NCBI GenBank assembly: GCA_003353845.1
Contig: PIVT01000019.1
Location: forward strand, 1 to 55,766
DNA length: 55,766 bases
Source: Pseudomonadota bacterium
GTDB lineage: Bacteria > Myxococcota_A > UBA9160 > JADFDR01
Direction: 5' to 3'
Part shown: one piece after another, positions 35,166-42,734 of the stretch
Position numbering within the stretch: position 1 is the stretch's first letter
How the letters are laid out: every line of letters begins with the position of its first letter
The notes under the pieces: generated by a model
What the model saw: the letters and a program-made list of their open reading frames with translations, nothing else
What the model was told of the DNA's origin: nothing
The model's database searches: none
Made by a program: the position numbers and the translations under genes

Positions 35166-35501
35166 TTAAACTCGATGAAAGGTATGCACCCAAACCAAAT
35201 GCTCAGGATCCCACTCCATGCCACGGTGCATCTTCAAAATCAGGGATTTATAAGCCTCTAGACCAGGGTAGCCCTCTGCGCGCGCGTCCTCCTCAGTCAT
35301 ATCTCCCAGTCGCTCACGCGTCAGGCTACTCATCCGAAAAGAAATTCCGTCCAGACTGAACTCTTCCCCTGGATAGGCATAAACGCCATCACGACGCTGC
35401 TGCGTCTTACTTCCTGCGAGCGCCGCTTTTACCAGCTTGGCATGGCGCACCAGTCGGTCAATCTCACAGGTCTTTTCGGGATAGGATTCCTGCTCTTCCA
35501 T
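35166..35501 (-). CDS. Small ASCH-domain-like protein
   Basis: 111 residues from ATG 35501 (upstream GGAGAAAAGG); a start at 35552 would add 17 residues and run into the palindrome. The pattern LVKAALAGSKTQQRR, then YAYPGEEFSLDGISF, RLGDMTEEDARAEGYPGLEAYKSLI matches the ASCH fold, a PUA-like domain thought to bind RNA or modified nucleotides (some members are nucleases or amidohydrolases). The function here is unknown. It lies downstream of the thiolase gene on the same strand but behind a strong inverted repeat. Confidence 0.68.
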   Translation of the reverse strand: MEEQESYPEKTCEIDRLVRHAKLVKAALAGSKTQQRRDGVYAYPGEEFSLDGISFRMSSLTRERLGDMTEEDARAEGYPGLEAYKSLILKMHRGMEWDPEHLVWVHTFHRV

Positions 35502-35535
35502 GCTTACCTTTTCTCCAAAGCTCGCCTCAACTGAA

Positions 35536-35567
35536 AGATGTCCCGGCACCATGGCACCGGGACATCT
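35536..35567. terminator. Long palindrome downstream of the thiolase operon
   Basis: AGATGTCCCGG (35536-35546) and CCGGGACATCT (35557-35567) form a perfect 11-bp stem with a 10-base centre that includes CCATGG. On the minus strand it comes 50 bases after the thiolase stop and 34 bases before the ASCH start. Only TTTCAG follows, so it is a weak intrinsic terminator at best; a protein-binding operator for the ASCH gene is the alternative. Confidence 0.55.
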
Positions 35568-35610
35568 ATTACAGCGACACTTTATTGCGAGGTGGCCTGT
35601 TTCTTGAGAA

Positions 35611-35635
35611 GTGATCCTTATTTTTTAAGGATCAC
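35611..35635. other. Inverted repeat spanning the thiolase stop codon
   Basis: GTGATCCTTA (35611-35620) and TAAGGATCAC (35626-35635) form a perfect 10-bp stem with a 5-base T loop. The stop codon of the minus-strand thiolase gene (35618-35620) lies inside the stem. There is no U-run after it. It may protect the mRNA 3' end. Confidence 0.6.
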
Positions 35636-36811
35636 AGCCGTTGCGTTGCCACCGAGTCCCAAGGTCTGGCTCAATGCAACTTTGGCATTGGGTACCTGGC
35701 GCCCACCGGACTCGCCGCGCAACTGCCAGGCCATCTCACAAACCTGGAACACGCCCATGGCCGTCGTCGCTTCACCGAAACTGACGAAGCCACCGGAGGG
35801 GTTGATGGGCATCTTGCCGGTGGGTGTCGTCTCACCGGCGGCGACCAGACTTTCGGCCTCACCCGGTTTGCAGATGCCCCACTCTTCAGGGAAAGCCAAC
35901 TCGTAATACACCGTATTATCTTGCAACTCCGTCAAGCTGAGATCTTCGGGGCCAATCCCGGCTTGATCGAAGGCCTTGGTCACAGCCAGCTTGGCTTCGG
36001 AATGTAGCGTGGCATCGGCGGGTGGCGGCGCAGCCAACCCACGCGGCAAGCCGTCATCGAAGGTCATGGTGGCCACCGTGGACGAAGCCACTGTGACTGC
36101 GTTCCCGCTGAATTGCTTGGCTCTCTCCGCCGAACAAATCACCGTAGCCGCCGCACCGTTGCTTACCGGGCAGATTTCAAACAAGCGCAGTGGATTACTC
36201 ACATAAGGAGAGGCCAACACATCTTCCACCGTGATAGCCTTCTGGAAGCGAGCATAGGGGTTGTGCACGGAACACTTGCGGGCCTTCACGGCCACCTGGG
36301 CGAATTGCTCTTCCGTGGTTCCGTATTCGTGCATGCGGCGACGAGCCAACAGCGACCAGAACGAAGGCCCGGGCATTCCCACACAGCGCTGTCGCAAGAA
36401 CTCGGGATCCGTCACTTCTTCAACACCCGAGGTTTGGATGAAGCCCTTGGGCATCACCTCGCCACCCATGACCAACACCATGTCGTACTGACCACTGGCC
36501 ACCAGGGTGTATCCGATATTGAAGGCATTACCACCTGCCGCACAACCCGCAGAGAGGTTGTATACGGGGATGCCGGTGGAGCCCATTTCTTCGACAATGT
36601 CGTTGCCGTTTAATCCCCAGCCCTTACCGCCCGAAAAACGAGAGCTCGCGGCCGAAACCGCTTGGATGTCTTTCCACTGCACACCCGCGTCTTTGAGCGC
36701 GTCGACGACTGCCTTTCGGCACAACTCCGTAACCGGTTTATTGCCAACAACGGCATCACCGGTCTTACCGAAGGCGTGGAGGCCGACACCTAGTACTTTT
36801 ACTTCTTGCAT
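35618..36811 (-). CDS. Thiolase-like lipid-transfer protein / aldolase-type acyltransferase
   Basis: 397 residues of the thiolase superfamily (SCP-x/Ltp2 branch). Cys90 in NLSAGCAAGGNAF sits where thiolases have the acylated Cys. The C-terminal thiolase motif GHPxGxxG is missing: the region reads NPSGGFVSFGEATTAMG, and the preceding loop reads ELQDNTVYYELAFPEEWG with two Tyr. In the related Ltp2-type aldolases, which cleave steroid side-chain acyl-CoAs, Tyr residues do the chemistry and a DUF35 partner is needed. The DUF35 gene lies directly upstream (23 bases), followed by etfA and etfB. It is therefore more likely an aldolase or lipid-transfer type enzyme than a classical thiolase; the substrate is unknown. 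Confidence 0.78.
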   Translation of the reverse strand: MQEVKVLGVGLHAFGKTGDAVVGNKPVTELCRKAVVDALKDAGVQWKDIQAVSAASSRFSGGKGWGLNGNDIVEEMGSTGIPVYNLSAGCAAGGNAFNIGYTLVASGQYDMVLVMGGEVMPKGFIQTSGVEEVTDPEFLRQRCVGMPGPSFWSLLARRRMHEYGTTEEQFAQVAVKARKCSVHNPYARFQKAITVEDVLASPYVSNPLRLFEICPVSNGAAATVICSAERAKQFSGNAVTVASSTVATMTFDDGLPRGLAAPPPADATLHSEAKLAVTKAFDQAGIGPEDLSLTELQDNTVYYELAFPEEWGICKPGEAESLVAAGETTPTGKMPINPSGGFVSFGEATTAMGVFQVCEMAWQLRGESGGRQVPNAKVALSQTLGLGGNATAVILKK

Positions 36812-36834
36812 GGCGATTTCTCCTATCCTTCAGC

Positions 36835-37245
36835 TTAAAGCTGCTTGAATTTCCAGCTCGTGAATTCTTTGTCGTCCTCGTGGTACAGAGGCTCGATGAC
36901 AAGCTCTACTTCACTGCCAACCTTGAGGTCTTCAAGATTGTCGATGCTCATCTGGCCCATGACGCGCACACCGGCGGGAAAGTCCACGACGCCCAGTGCA
37001 TAGATTTCATAGGGCTTGTCAAACTTGTGCGGTGGCGGAGGCGGAAAGTCCTGAATGGAGTAACTCCACAAGGTTCCTTTTCCACCGAAACCGAAGTCGC
37101 CGATCTTGGACTCATCGCACTTGGGGCTATGGCATGAAGCGGACTTGGGGAAATACACCGTGCCGCAGGTTGCACACTTTGAGCCGAGCAACTTAGCGCC
37201 GCCCTCCTCGGTAAACAGTCCCTCTACTGCGGGAACTCGTTCCAT
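36835..37245 (-). CDS. DUF35 zinc-ribbon/OB-fold protein, partner of the thiolase-like protein
   Basis: 136 residues. Four cysteines C24-C27 and C38-C43 form the zinc ribbon (SKCATCG ... ASCHSPKC). The OB-fold follows, with GTLWSYSIQDFPPPPPHKF and YALGVVDFPAGVRVMGQM. DUF35 proteins form complexes with thiolase-like enzymes and are required for folding or substrate handling. The ATG follows GGGAGAG. It lies 80 bases after etfA and 23 bases before the thiolase-like gene, so the order etfB-etfA-DUF35-thiolase suggests one operon. Confidence 0.9.
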   Translation of the reverse strand: MERVPAVEGLFTEEGGAKLLGSKCATCGTVYFPKSASCHSPKCDESKIGDFGFGGKGTLWSYSIQDFPPPPPHKFDKPYEIYALGVVDFPAGVRVMGQMSIDNLEDLKVGSEVELVIEPLYHEDDKEFTSWKFKQL

Positions 37246-37325
37246 ATCAACTCTCCCTTTTTCTTCAGGTGTTACTGGTTTCGAGGTATAAACCTTACTC
37301 TTCGAGTTGTCGGCTCGAAGGACAA

Positions 37326-38300
37326 TTAACTCTTGGCTGCCTTGATCAACTCAGGCAAGATTTCGAGACAATCTCCGACGATTCCATAACGAGCGTACCG
37401 GAAAATCGAAGCCGCTTCGTCTTTGTTGATGGCCACCAATACCTTGGCCGCCGAACAACCTGCCATGTGCTGACTGGCGCCGGAGATGCCTGCTGCCAGA
37501 TACAAGGCCGGGCGCGTAATCTTTCCCGTGAGCCCCACCTGGTGTGAGGAATCAATCCAACCCTCATCCACGATGGGCCTGGAGGCGCCGGGCAATCCAC
37601 CCAAGGCCGCGGCCAGTTCCTGAATCAACTTGTAATTCTCAGGAGTACCCAAGCCGCGTCCACCGGAGACAATGATGTCAGCGTCTTCCAAGCGCGGGCC
37701 TTCGGCCTGCGGTCGCTGCGTCACGGCAAAGCGCTCTTCTACGCTGCTCAAATCCACAGAGACACTCTCGGCCGCCGGGTTCGTGGGCGCCTCTGCCGGC
37801 TCGGCCACCAGGGCGGTGGAGTTCACGGCAATGGCGAAAGTGGAAGCTCCACTCAGTTCGTAGACCACATTGGTGTCGCCACCAAAGGCTGTGGCCGTCA
37901 CTTTCAAATCACCACTGGCGTCGATGTCGATGACGTTGGTGACAACACCTCCACCGATGCGACCCGCGACACGCGGAGCAATCTGGCGCGTCTCTTCGAT
38001 CTGGTTGAACAAGAGGGCTTTGGGGTTATTGCTTTCACAGTACTGCGAAACAGCGGCCACGAGTGTGTCGGGGGCAAAACTCTCAAGCTTGGCATCTTCG
38101 ATGCGCTCCAAGCTTGCCACACCGTACTGACCCGCAGTCTCGGCCAGTTTGTCACTGGCGGGACCGATGACCAACCAAGCCAGGTCCGCCCCGGCTGCGG
38201 CGGCGACCTTGCGGCCCAGGGTGAGTACTTCGACGGCGCCCGCGGGCAGGCCGTCACGCCCTTCTCCCCATGAAACTACAACGATTGCGTTGGAAGACAT
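37326..38300 (-). CDS. etfA: Electron transfer flavoprotein, alpha subunit
   Basis: 324 residues, usual length. The C-terminal FAD domain is clear: SGGRGLGTPENY, RPIVDEGWIDSSHQVG (seen as VDEGW and HQVGLTGK), LYLAAGISGASQHMAG and AINKDEAASIFRYARYGIVGD. With EtfB it carries electrons from acyl-CoA dehydrogenases such as the one at 1-333 to the quinone pool through ETF:QO (not in the window). It starts 12 bases after the etfB stop, behind GAGAGGGAA. Confidence 0.96.
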   Translation of the reverse strand: MSSNAIVVVSWGEGRDGLPAGAVEVLTLGRKVAAAAGADLAWLVIGPASDKLAETAGQYGVASLERIEDAKLESFAPDTLVAAVSQYCESNNPKALLFNQIEETRQIAPRVAGRIGGGVVTNVIDIDASGDLKVTATAFGGDTNVVYELSGASTFAIAVNSTALVAEPAEAPTNPAAESVSVDLSSVEERFAVTQRPQAEGPRLEDADIIVSGGRGLGTPENYKLIQELAAALGGLPGASRPIVDEGWIDSSHQVGLTGKITRPALYLAAGISGASQHMAGCSAAKVLVAINKDEAASIFRYARYGIVGDCLEILPELIKAAKS

Positions 38301-38312
38301 AGTTCCCTCTCC

Positions 38313-39113
38313 TTACTGGATCACGCTTTCAGCGCGAAGGTTCTCAATCAGTTTCTGAGCCACGTCAGCGGGCGAACCCGTAAGGAACTCACAATTGCCT
38401 TGAATTTCAGGCACAAACTGTCTGGTCAATTTCACCTTGGGTGCCAAGGCCTCGGCGGCCAGGCCAAGCTCATCGACATTCACCACCGTTGGCTTCTTCT
38501 TGCGCGCAGCCATCTTGCCCTTGGCGGTGGGAAAGCGAGGATCGCCCAGTTCATTGCTCACAGTGACCACGGCGGGGAAAGCACCTTCAACCACCTCATC
38601 GCCATCAGCCGTCACACGTGTCACCGACAAGGTGTCACTCTTTAATTCAAGGTCGCGGGCGATGGGCACCAGGGCCATGCCCAAGGCTTCAGCAATGAGT
38701 GCGGGTACGACACCCTGGTCATCGTCGGAAGCTTGTCGACCACACAACACCAAGTCAGCGCCTCCACTGCTCTGGATGTAGGCCGTCAGAATGTTCGCCA
38801 CAGCACTGGCGTCGAGATCCGTCGCCTCCGTTCGCAAGGCGACAATTTCGTCAGCACCCATAGCAGCGGAATGCTTAAGCAGAGACTTTTGATCAGAACC
38901 AATAGAGACCACGGTCAAGGTGAAATCTGCGCCGGCATCGCGCAGCTTTAGAGCCGCTTCAATGCCTTGCTCGTCAAAACCGTTGATCAATTGAGGGATG
39001 GCAGATTGAGTGATGGTCTTTCCGTCATCACCGATTTCCAAACGACCTGCCAAGGCGTAATTGTTGACCGCATCCGGGTCTAACACTTCCTTGGCGCAAA
39101 CGACTATACGCAT
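38313..39113 (-). CDS. etfB: Electron transfer flavoprotein, beta subunit
   Basis: 266 residues. Signatures: MRIVVCAKEVLDPDA, the AMP-site region ALKLRDAG and TVVSIGSDQ, AILTAYIQSSGGADLVLCGRQASDDDQGVVPALIAEALG (here starting NILTAY) and the recognition loop KFAARKKKPT-like KMAARKKKP. It is the first gene of the etfB-etfA operon. The first 82 bases upstream hold no clear promoter. Confidence 0.95.
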   Translation of the reverse strand: MRIVVCAKEVLDPDAVNNYALAGRLEIGDDGKTITQSAIPQLINGFDEQGIEAALKLRDAGADFTLTVVSIGSDQKSLLKHSAAMGADEIVALRTEATDLDASAVANILTAYIQSSGGADLVLCGRQASDDDQGVVPALIAEALGMALVPIARDLELKSDTLSVTRVTADGDEVVEGAFPAVVTVSNELGDPRFPTAKGKMAARKKKPTVVNVDELGLAAEALAPKVKLTRQFVPEIQGNCEFLTGSPADVAQKLIENLRAESVIQ

Positions 39114-39195
39114 TTTGTACTCCCAAAAACGAAGGGTGAGATTACTGTAGAACCGAACTTTTCATTGACCGGGCTATCTACCGGCTACCGGACCT

Positions 39196-39444
39196 TCACT
39201 GCACGACGGAGTCGTCTTCCACCAAGAAGACATTCCCACCCAGGCACCAAACCGCGTCGCCCTCAAATTGCTCGGGTTTCACCGTGAGGTCGGTCATGAG
39301 GTACCAGCGCCATGTGGGATCCCCGAGTTCAACGAACTCGCCCGTGAGCGTGCCGGTAAAATCCTGACGACCGGCATAGCGTGTTCCGGGGAAATGCCCC
39401 CCGCCGTCACACTCCGCACACTTTCCGGCAAGTTCCGGGTTCAT
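39196..39444 (-). CDS. Small CxxC protein, hypothetical
   Basis: 82 residues from ATG 39444, with GAGG about 8 bases upstream; the open frame extends to GTG 39507 without a ribosome site. CAEC (about residues 9-12) followed by GGGHFPGTR, and a single later Cys, may bind metal, but the set of Cys is incomplete for a zinc ribbon. The middle, DPTWRWYLMTDLTVKPEQFEGDAVW, looks like ordinary folded protein. I do not recognise the family. It sits between etfB and the PaaI-type thioesterase, all on the minus strand. Confidence 0.5.
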   Translation of the reverse strand: MNPELAGKCAECDGGGHFPGTRYAGRQDFTGTLTGEFVELGDPTWRWYLMTDLTVKPEQFEGDAVWCLGGNVFLVEDDSVVQ

Positions 39445-39667
39445 CCCCCGGACCTCGGGTATCTCTTGCTCAGACACGACTGTCCTCACTCGGTTGGGCG
39501 AGGCCACAAAGAAATCGGAACGGGCGCTTCGCTAGCTAGGCTGATCTGCGGGACGCAATGTAGCGAAAAGTGGCCGAATTAACAGTGCTCGGAGGGCTCC
39601 TTCTCGTCCCACTAATCTCACTCTGCTGAAGCCGATTTTTTTATAAGCCATCGCTTTAAAAAGGTTT

Positions 39668-40072
39668 TCAGGATGGGGGTGGCGGGGGCTGCTCTCGGCC
39701 CTGCGACAAGAAGAAGGTGCCCGACGAGCGAGCCACCAATTTGCCCTCTTCGTTGCGAATCTCCCCCTCGGCGTAACACAGATTTCGGCCCATACGCACT
39801 ACCTCGCCACGCGCCCGCAAAACGCCTTGCTGGCAAGGTCGGAAGTAGTTGATCTTCATTTCCACCGTGGGACAGCCCTTATCGGGGGGAAGCTCATGCA
39901 TAATGGCCCGTCCAATGGCCGCATCAAGCAGGGTGAAGATGAATCCCCCGTGCGCTCGCCGGGCACGACTCATATGAATGGGTCCCAACTCGACTTGTAG
40001 CTCCCAGCCCCCATTCACTGGACCGATATCCTCGATTCCCAGCTGCTGAGTGAATTCCAACTCGTCGGTCAT
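39668..40072 (-). CDS. PaaI-type hotdog thioesterase
   Basis: 134 residues from ATG 40072, chosen because GGAGAAGCC precedes it; an upstream start at 40126 would add 18 residues. The hotdog pattern is clear: AHGGFIFTLLDAAIGRAI, VEMKINYFRPCQQGVLRARGEVVRMGRNLCYAEGEI. In PaaI/acyl-CoA thioesterase 13-like enzymes the HGG turn and Asp in the long helix (LLDAA) form the active site. It would hydrolyse aryl- or acyl-CoA. The C-terminus ends in a short Pro run (QPPPPPS). It could serve the surrounding acyl-CoA pathways. Confidence 0.85.
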   Translation of the reverse strand: MTDELEFTQQLGIEDIGPVNGGWELQVELGPIHMSRARRAHGGFIFTLLDAAIGRAIMHELPPDKGCPTVEMKINYFRPCQQGVLRARGEVVRMGRNLCYAEGEIRNEEGKLVARSSGTFFLSQGREQPPPPPS

Positions 40073-40413
40073 GGCTTCTCCTCTCAGGGACTCAGGCACC
40101 TTACCTGCACACTCATGGGTGTGCAAAAGTCTGCTTAAGTTGGGAAAAATTCTACCCTTGGAGGCTTCCTTTAGCTTTTCGGTGGAAACACCCAGGCTGC
40201 CAGTTCCTTTAGTGTTTTCGCGACCTTCGAAGAACGGGTTATCGTATTACCTCATTGGTACAGTAATTGCACTAAAGCTTCACATAACTGCATCTTTATT
40301 GAATTCGTACCCACTACGCACTCATCAAGATGGCGGCGCATAGCCTGCGGCTGTTGAGCAAACCAGTGAGTGATATCGAGACGTCAGGTAGCAACGGTTT
40401 AATATAAGGGGAG
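40073..40413. promoter_or_regulatory. Intergenic region upstream of the PEP-CTERM gene
   Basis: 341 bases between divergent genes, with no gene visible. The notable element is the sigma-54 promoter match at 40256-40271. AT-rich sequence (about 40250-40320) follows it, giving a predicted leader of about 130 bases before the ATG at 40414. Confidence 0.6.
40256..40271 (+). promoter_or_regulatory. Sigma-54 (-24/-12) promoter of the PEP-CTERM gene
   Basis: TGGTAC-AGTAA-TTGCA keeps the invariant GG and GC dinucleotides exactly 10 bases apart and matches the consensus TGGCAC-N5-TTGCA at all but one position. It points towards the PEP-CTERM gene. Genes of PEP-CTERM exosortase systems are known to be controlled by the PrsK/PrsR pair with RpoN, which makes the site credible. 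Confidence 0.7.
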
Positions 40414-41094
40414 ATGATCGTCTTGAAATATCGCAATGGACCCTCGGAGCGGGTCATCGGTCTGGTTGCGCTTTCATTCCTGGCCGTGGGGCTTTTGCTT
40501 CCTAGCGCCAGCAGCGCGATGACTGCCGATTTCTACTGCATCACCAATAACAATCCCAGCGATTGCGGCAGCGCTGAAGCTCAGATCAAGCTGCAAGTCA
40601 TCGATTCGGGCCATCATCAAGTCCTGTTTCTTTTCGAAAACCTGGGCCCAGAGGCCTCGTCCATTGCCGACATCTACTTTGACGGTGGATCGCTCAAGCG
40701 AGTCGTGAGCATTGACGACAGCGATCCCGGCGTTTCCTTTTCCCTGAAGGCAAGCCCGAGCAATCTGCCCGGTGGAAAAGGTATCGGCCAACCCTTCCAG
40801 GCCACCTTCTCCATGGACTCTGACTCTCCTGTACAACCTATGGGCGTGAACCCGGGTGAAATTCTAGGAGTTGTTTTCAAGCTGAGCCAATGCGCCAACA
40901 CTCCCGACATCCTCCATCAACTCATATCGGGAGAACTGCGCGTCGGGCTTCATATACAGGGATTCGATAGCGGCGGCAGTGAGAGCCTCATCAACAGCCC
41001 CGTCCCCGAACCGAGCACGGCCCTTCTACTCTGTATCGGACTGATTGGATTGAGCCGGCAGAGACGTCGCTTCAAGGCTCCATCACAACTTTAA
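40414..41094 (+). CDS. PEP-CTERM sorting-signal exported protein
   Basis: 226 residues, ATG behind AAGGGGAG. An N-terminal signal peptide (about 14-35, ending ASSA) is followed by a beta-rich body with three Cys, and by a textbook PEP-CTERM end: VPEPSTALLLCIGLIGLSRQRRR, with the PEP motif, hydrophobic segment and basic tail. Such proteins are processed by exosortase (EpsH/XrtA) and often belong to extracellular polysaccharide or floc systems. No exosortase gene is in the window, so it must be encoded elsewhere. A sigma-54 promoter match lies 140 bases upstream. Its 3' end overlaps the convergent alcohol dehydrogenase gene by 23 bases. Confidence 0.9.
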   Translation: MIVLKYRNGPSERVIGLVALSFLAVGLLLPSASSAMTADFYCITNNNPSDCGSAEAQIKLQVIDSGHHQVLFLFENLGPEASSIADIYFDGGSLKRVVSIDDSDPGVSFSLKASPSNLPGGKGIGQPFQATFSMDSDSPVQPMGVNPGEILGVVFKLSQCANTPDILHQLISGELRVGLHIQGFDSGGSESLINSPVPEPSTALLLCIGLIGLSRQRRRFKAPSQL

Positions 41095-42010
41095 TCGCCC
41101 CACCTTTTCGATCTTGTGCCAGGGCAAAGGCTTCGGCCGCTGCGTCTAGCGGTAGGCGATGTGTAATCAAGCTGGCTGCAATGCTCGGCGTACGGGCCAA
41201 TAACGAGGCCGCCACATCCACATCTCGCCCCATTCCCTTGGCGCCGTACATGCTGGAAGGCAGGATGGTAATTTCTTTAAGGGTCAGCAAAAAGCCCGGC
41301 AAGGTGATCCCTTCCCAGTAACAAGCCAAGAGCAAGAGCTTGCCTCCGGGCTTGCACAGCATCAGCGCTTGCTCCAGCGCGCTGATGGTTCCCGCCGAAT
41401 CCACCACAAGGTCGTATTCGCCCGCGGCTTCGAGTGAAGCGCCCAACTTCTCTCCGGCTTCCAACTGGCTGGGATGACGAGCCACGAGATCCACCTCGCC
41501 TCCGCTTCCACGCACTGCAGCGACGGCACACAAGCCGATGCTTCCGCCACCGATTACGGCCGTTCGCATCTCGCGGCGGTAATCGGCTTTGCGCAAGCCA
41601 TGCACAGCCACGGCCATGGGCTCTACGAGGCAAGCATCTTTCACGGGCAGCGCCGAAGGGATGCGCACCAAAGCGCGCTCAGGCACCAAGATCTCGTCCG
41701 CCATGCCGCCATCCAATCCAACCCCATAGGACATGGCGGCCCCCAAGCGGCAGAGATTGTATTCCCCGGTGAGACAGAACTCGCACTTGCCACAAGGCTC
41801 CAAGGGTTCGATGGCCACGGGGGTGCCGTCAGAAAGTTCACCGGCCATCTCATGCCCCAAGGTTCGCGACAGCGGGAAGCCGCCGCCGACCATGTGGAGG
41901 TCTGATCCGCAGATTCCAACGGAACGAATTTTTACGCGCACACCCTCGCCTTGTGGGGCCGGTGCTTCGACTACCTGGATCCCATTCTCACAACAACGTA
42001 CGGCACGCAT
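41072..42010 (-). CDS. Zinc-dependent alcohol dehydrogenase (MDR family)
   Basis: 312 residues. The catalytic zinc site is GICGSDLH and GHEMAGEL; the structural zinc loop is CGKCEFCLTGEYNLC. The NAD(P) fold shows AVIGGGSIGLCAVAAV. Members include threonine, sorbitol and formaldehyde dehydrogenases; the substrate cannot be chosen. It is somewhat shorter than the usual 340 residues because several loops are trimmed. The ATG follows GGAGGTGT. It lies 70 bases after the GMC subunit-3 gene stop on the same strand, which could put it in the same transcript. Confidence 0.87.
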   Translation of the reverse strand: MRAVRCCENGIQVVEAPAPQGEGVRVKIRSVGICGSDLHMVGGGFPLSRTLGHEMAGELSDGTPVAIEPLEPCGKCEFCLTGEYNLCRLGAAMSYGVGLDGGMADEILVPERALVRIPSALPVKDACLVEPMAVAVHGLRKADYRREMRTAVIGGGSIGLCAVAAVRGSGGEVDLVARHPSQLEAGEKLGASLEAAGEYDLVVDSAGTISALEQALMLCKPGGKLLLLACYWEGITLPGFLLTLKEITILPSSMYGAKGMGRDVDVAASLLARTPSIAASLITHRLPLDAAAEAFALAQDRKGGAIKVVMEP

Positions 42011-42080
42011 TCCACACCTCCATTATTACCAAGGAGTCCCCCAAGACTGCTCTGCATGCTAGCTCATCCGTTCTCCGCGA

Positions 42081-42734
42081 CTAATCAATCTCGTCCCCCC
42101 AGACTGTTTTGATCTTTTGCTTGCCCACCATCTGTTCGGGAGTTCCTCCACCCATATGATGGCGCGGCCCGGGAAAGCCCAGGACTTTCCACCCCACAAA
42201 GTCCTGATTGCCGCCGTAGCTGGGGTTGGCCACAAAACCAACAAGCGTGTGGAAACGAACGGTTGCAAAAAAGGCCTCGGGGCGAATGGGCCCTTGGGGC
42301 CAACCTGAAACAGTCCCGTTTTCCACTTGGACCAACACTTTTTCCTGTCGCTCCTCGGACAACTCGGCAAATGAGTTTTTGAAGACGGCCTGACAATGAC
42401 CTTCCAGCGCTGCCAAACTCATTTGATACAGCGGAAGAATCATCGCGTCCTCATTCGCCAGGGCCTTGTCGATGAAATTGATACAGCCGGCTTCCCGAGC
42501 GCCGGGATCTTGATCGGTGGGCAAAATTCGCGCGGCTATGGCTTCGACGGTTTTCCACTCTGGGATTGAAAGCGCAGCCAGCTTCTGAGACTGGCTGGCT
42601 GCGCGCGCAGCTCGAGGGCGGGCGATCCCCTCACCCACCCACAACAGAGCGCTTCCCTGAATCGTGCGTTCCAGAAATTCTCTGCGCGACATGGATCTAC
42701 ACTGTTTGCCTCTACCGAAAAGAGAGTCAGTCAT
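42081..42734 (-). CDS. Gluconate 2-dehydrogenase subunit 3-like protein (TAT-exported)
   Basis: 217 residues. A twin-arginine signal is present: SRREFLERTIQGSALLW (about 16-32). The body has the family pattern LSIPEWKTVEAIAARILPTDQDPGAREAGCINFIDKAL and ends with FVANPSYGGNQDFVGWKVLGFPGP. Subunit 3 proteins accompany membrane-bound GMC dehydrogenases and help export or stabilise the flavoprotein. The start overlaps the GMC stop as TGATG, so translation is coupled. A second start at 42692 would begin nearer the twin Arg. A paralogous pair lies at 49732-51992. Confidence 0.88.
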   Translation of the reverse strand: MTDSLFGRGKQCRSMSRREFLERTIQGSALLWVGEGIARPRAARAASQSQKLAALSIPEWKTVEAIAARILPTDQDPGAREAGCINFIDKALANEDAMILPLYQMSLAALEGHCQAVFKNSFAELSEERQEKVLVQVENGTVSGWPQGPIRPEAFFATVRFHTLVGFVANPSYGGNQDFVGWKVLGFPGPRHHMGGGTPEQMVGKQKIKTVWGDEID

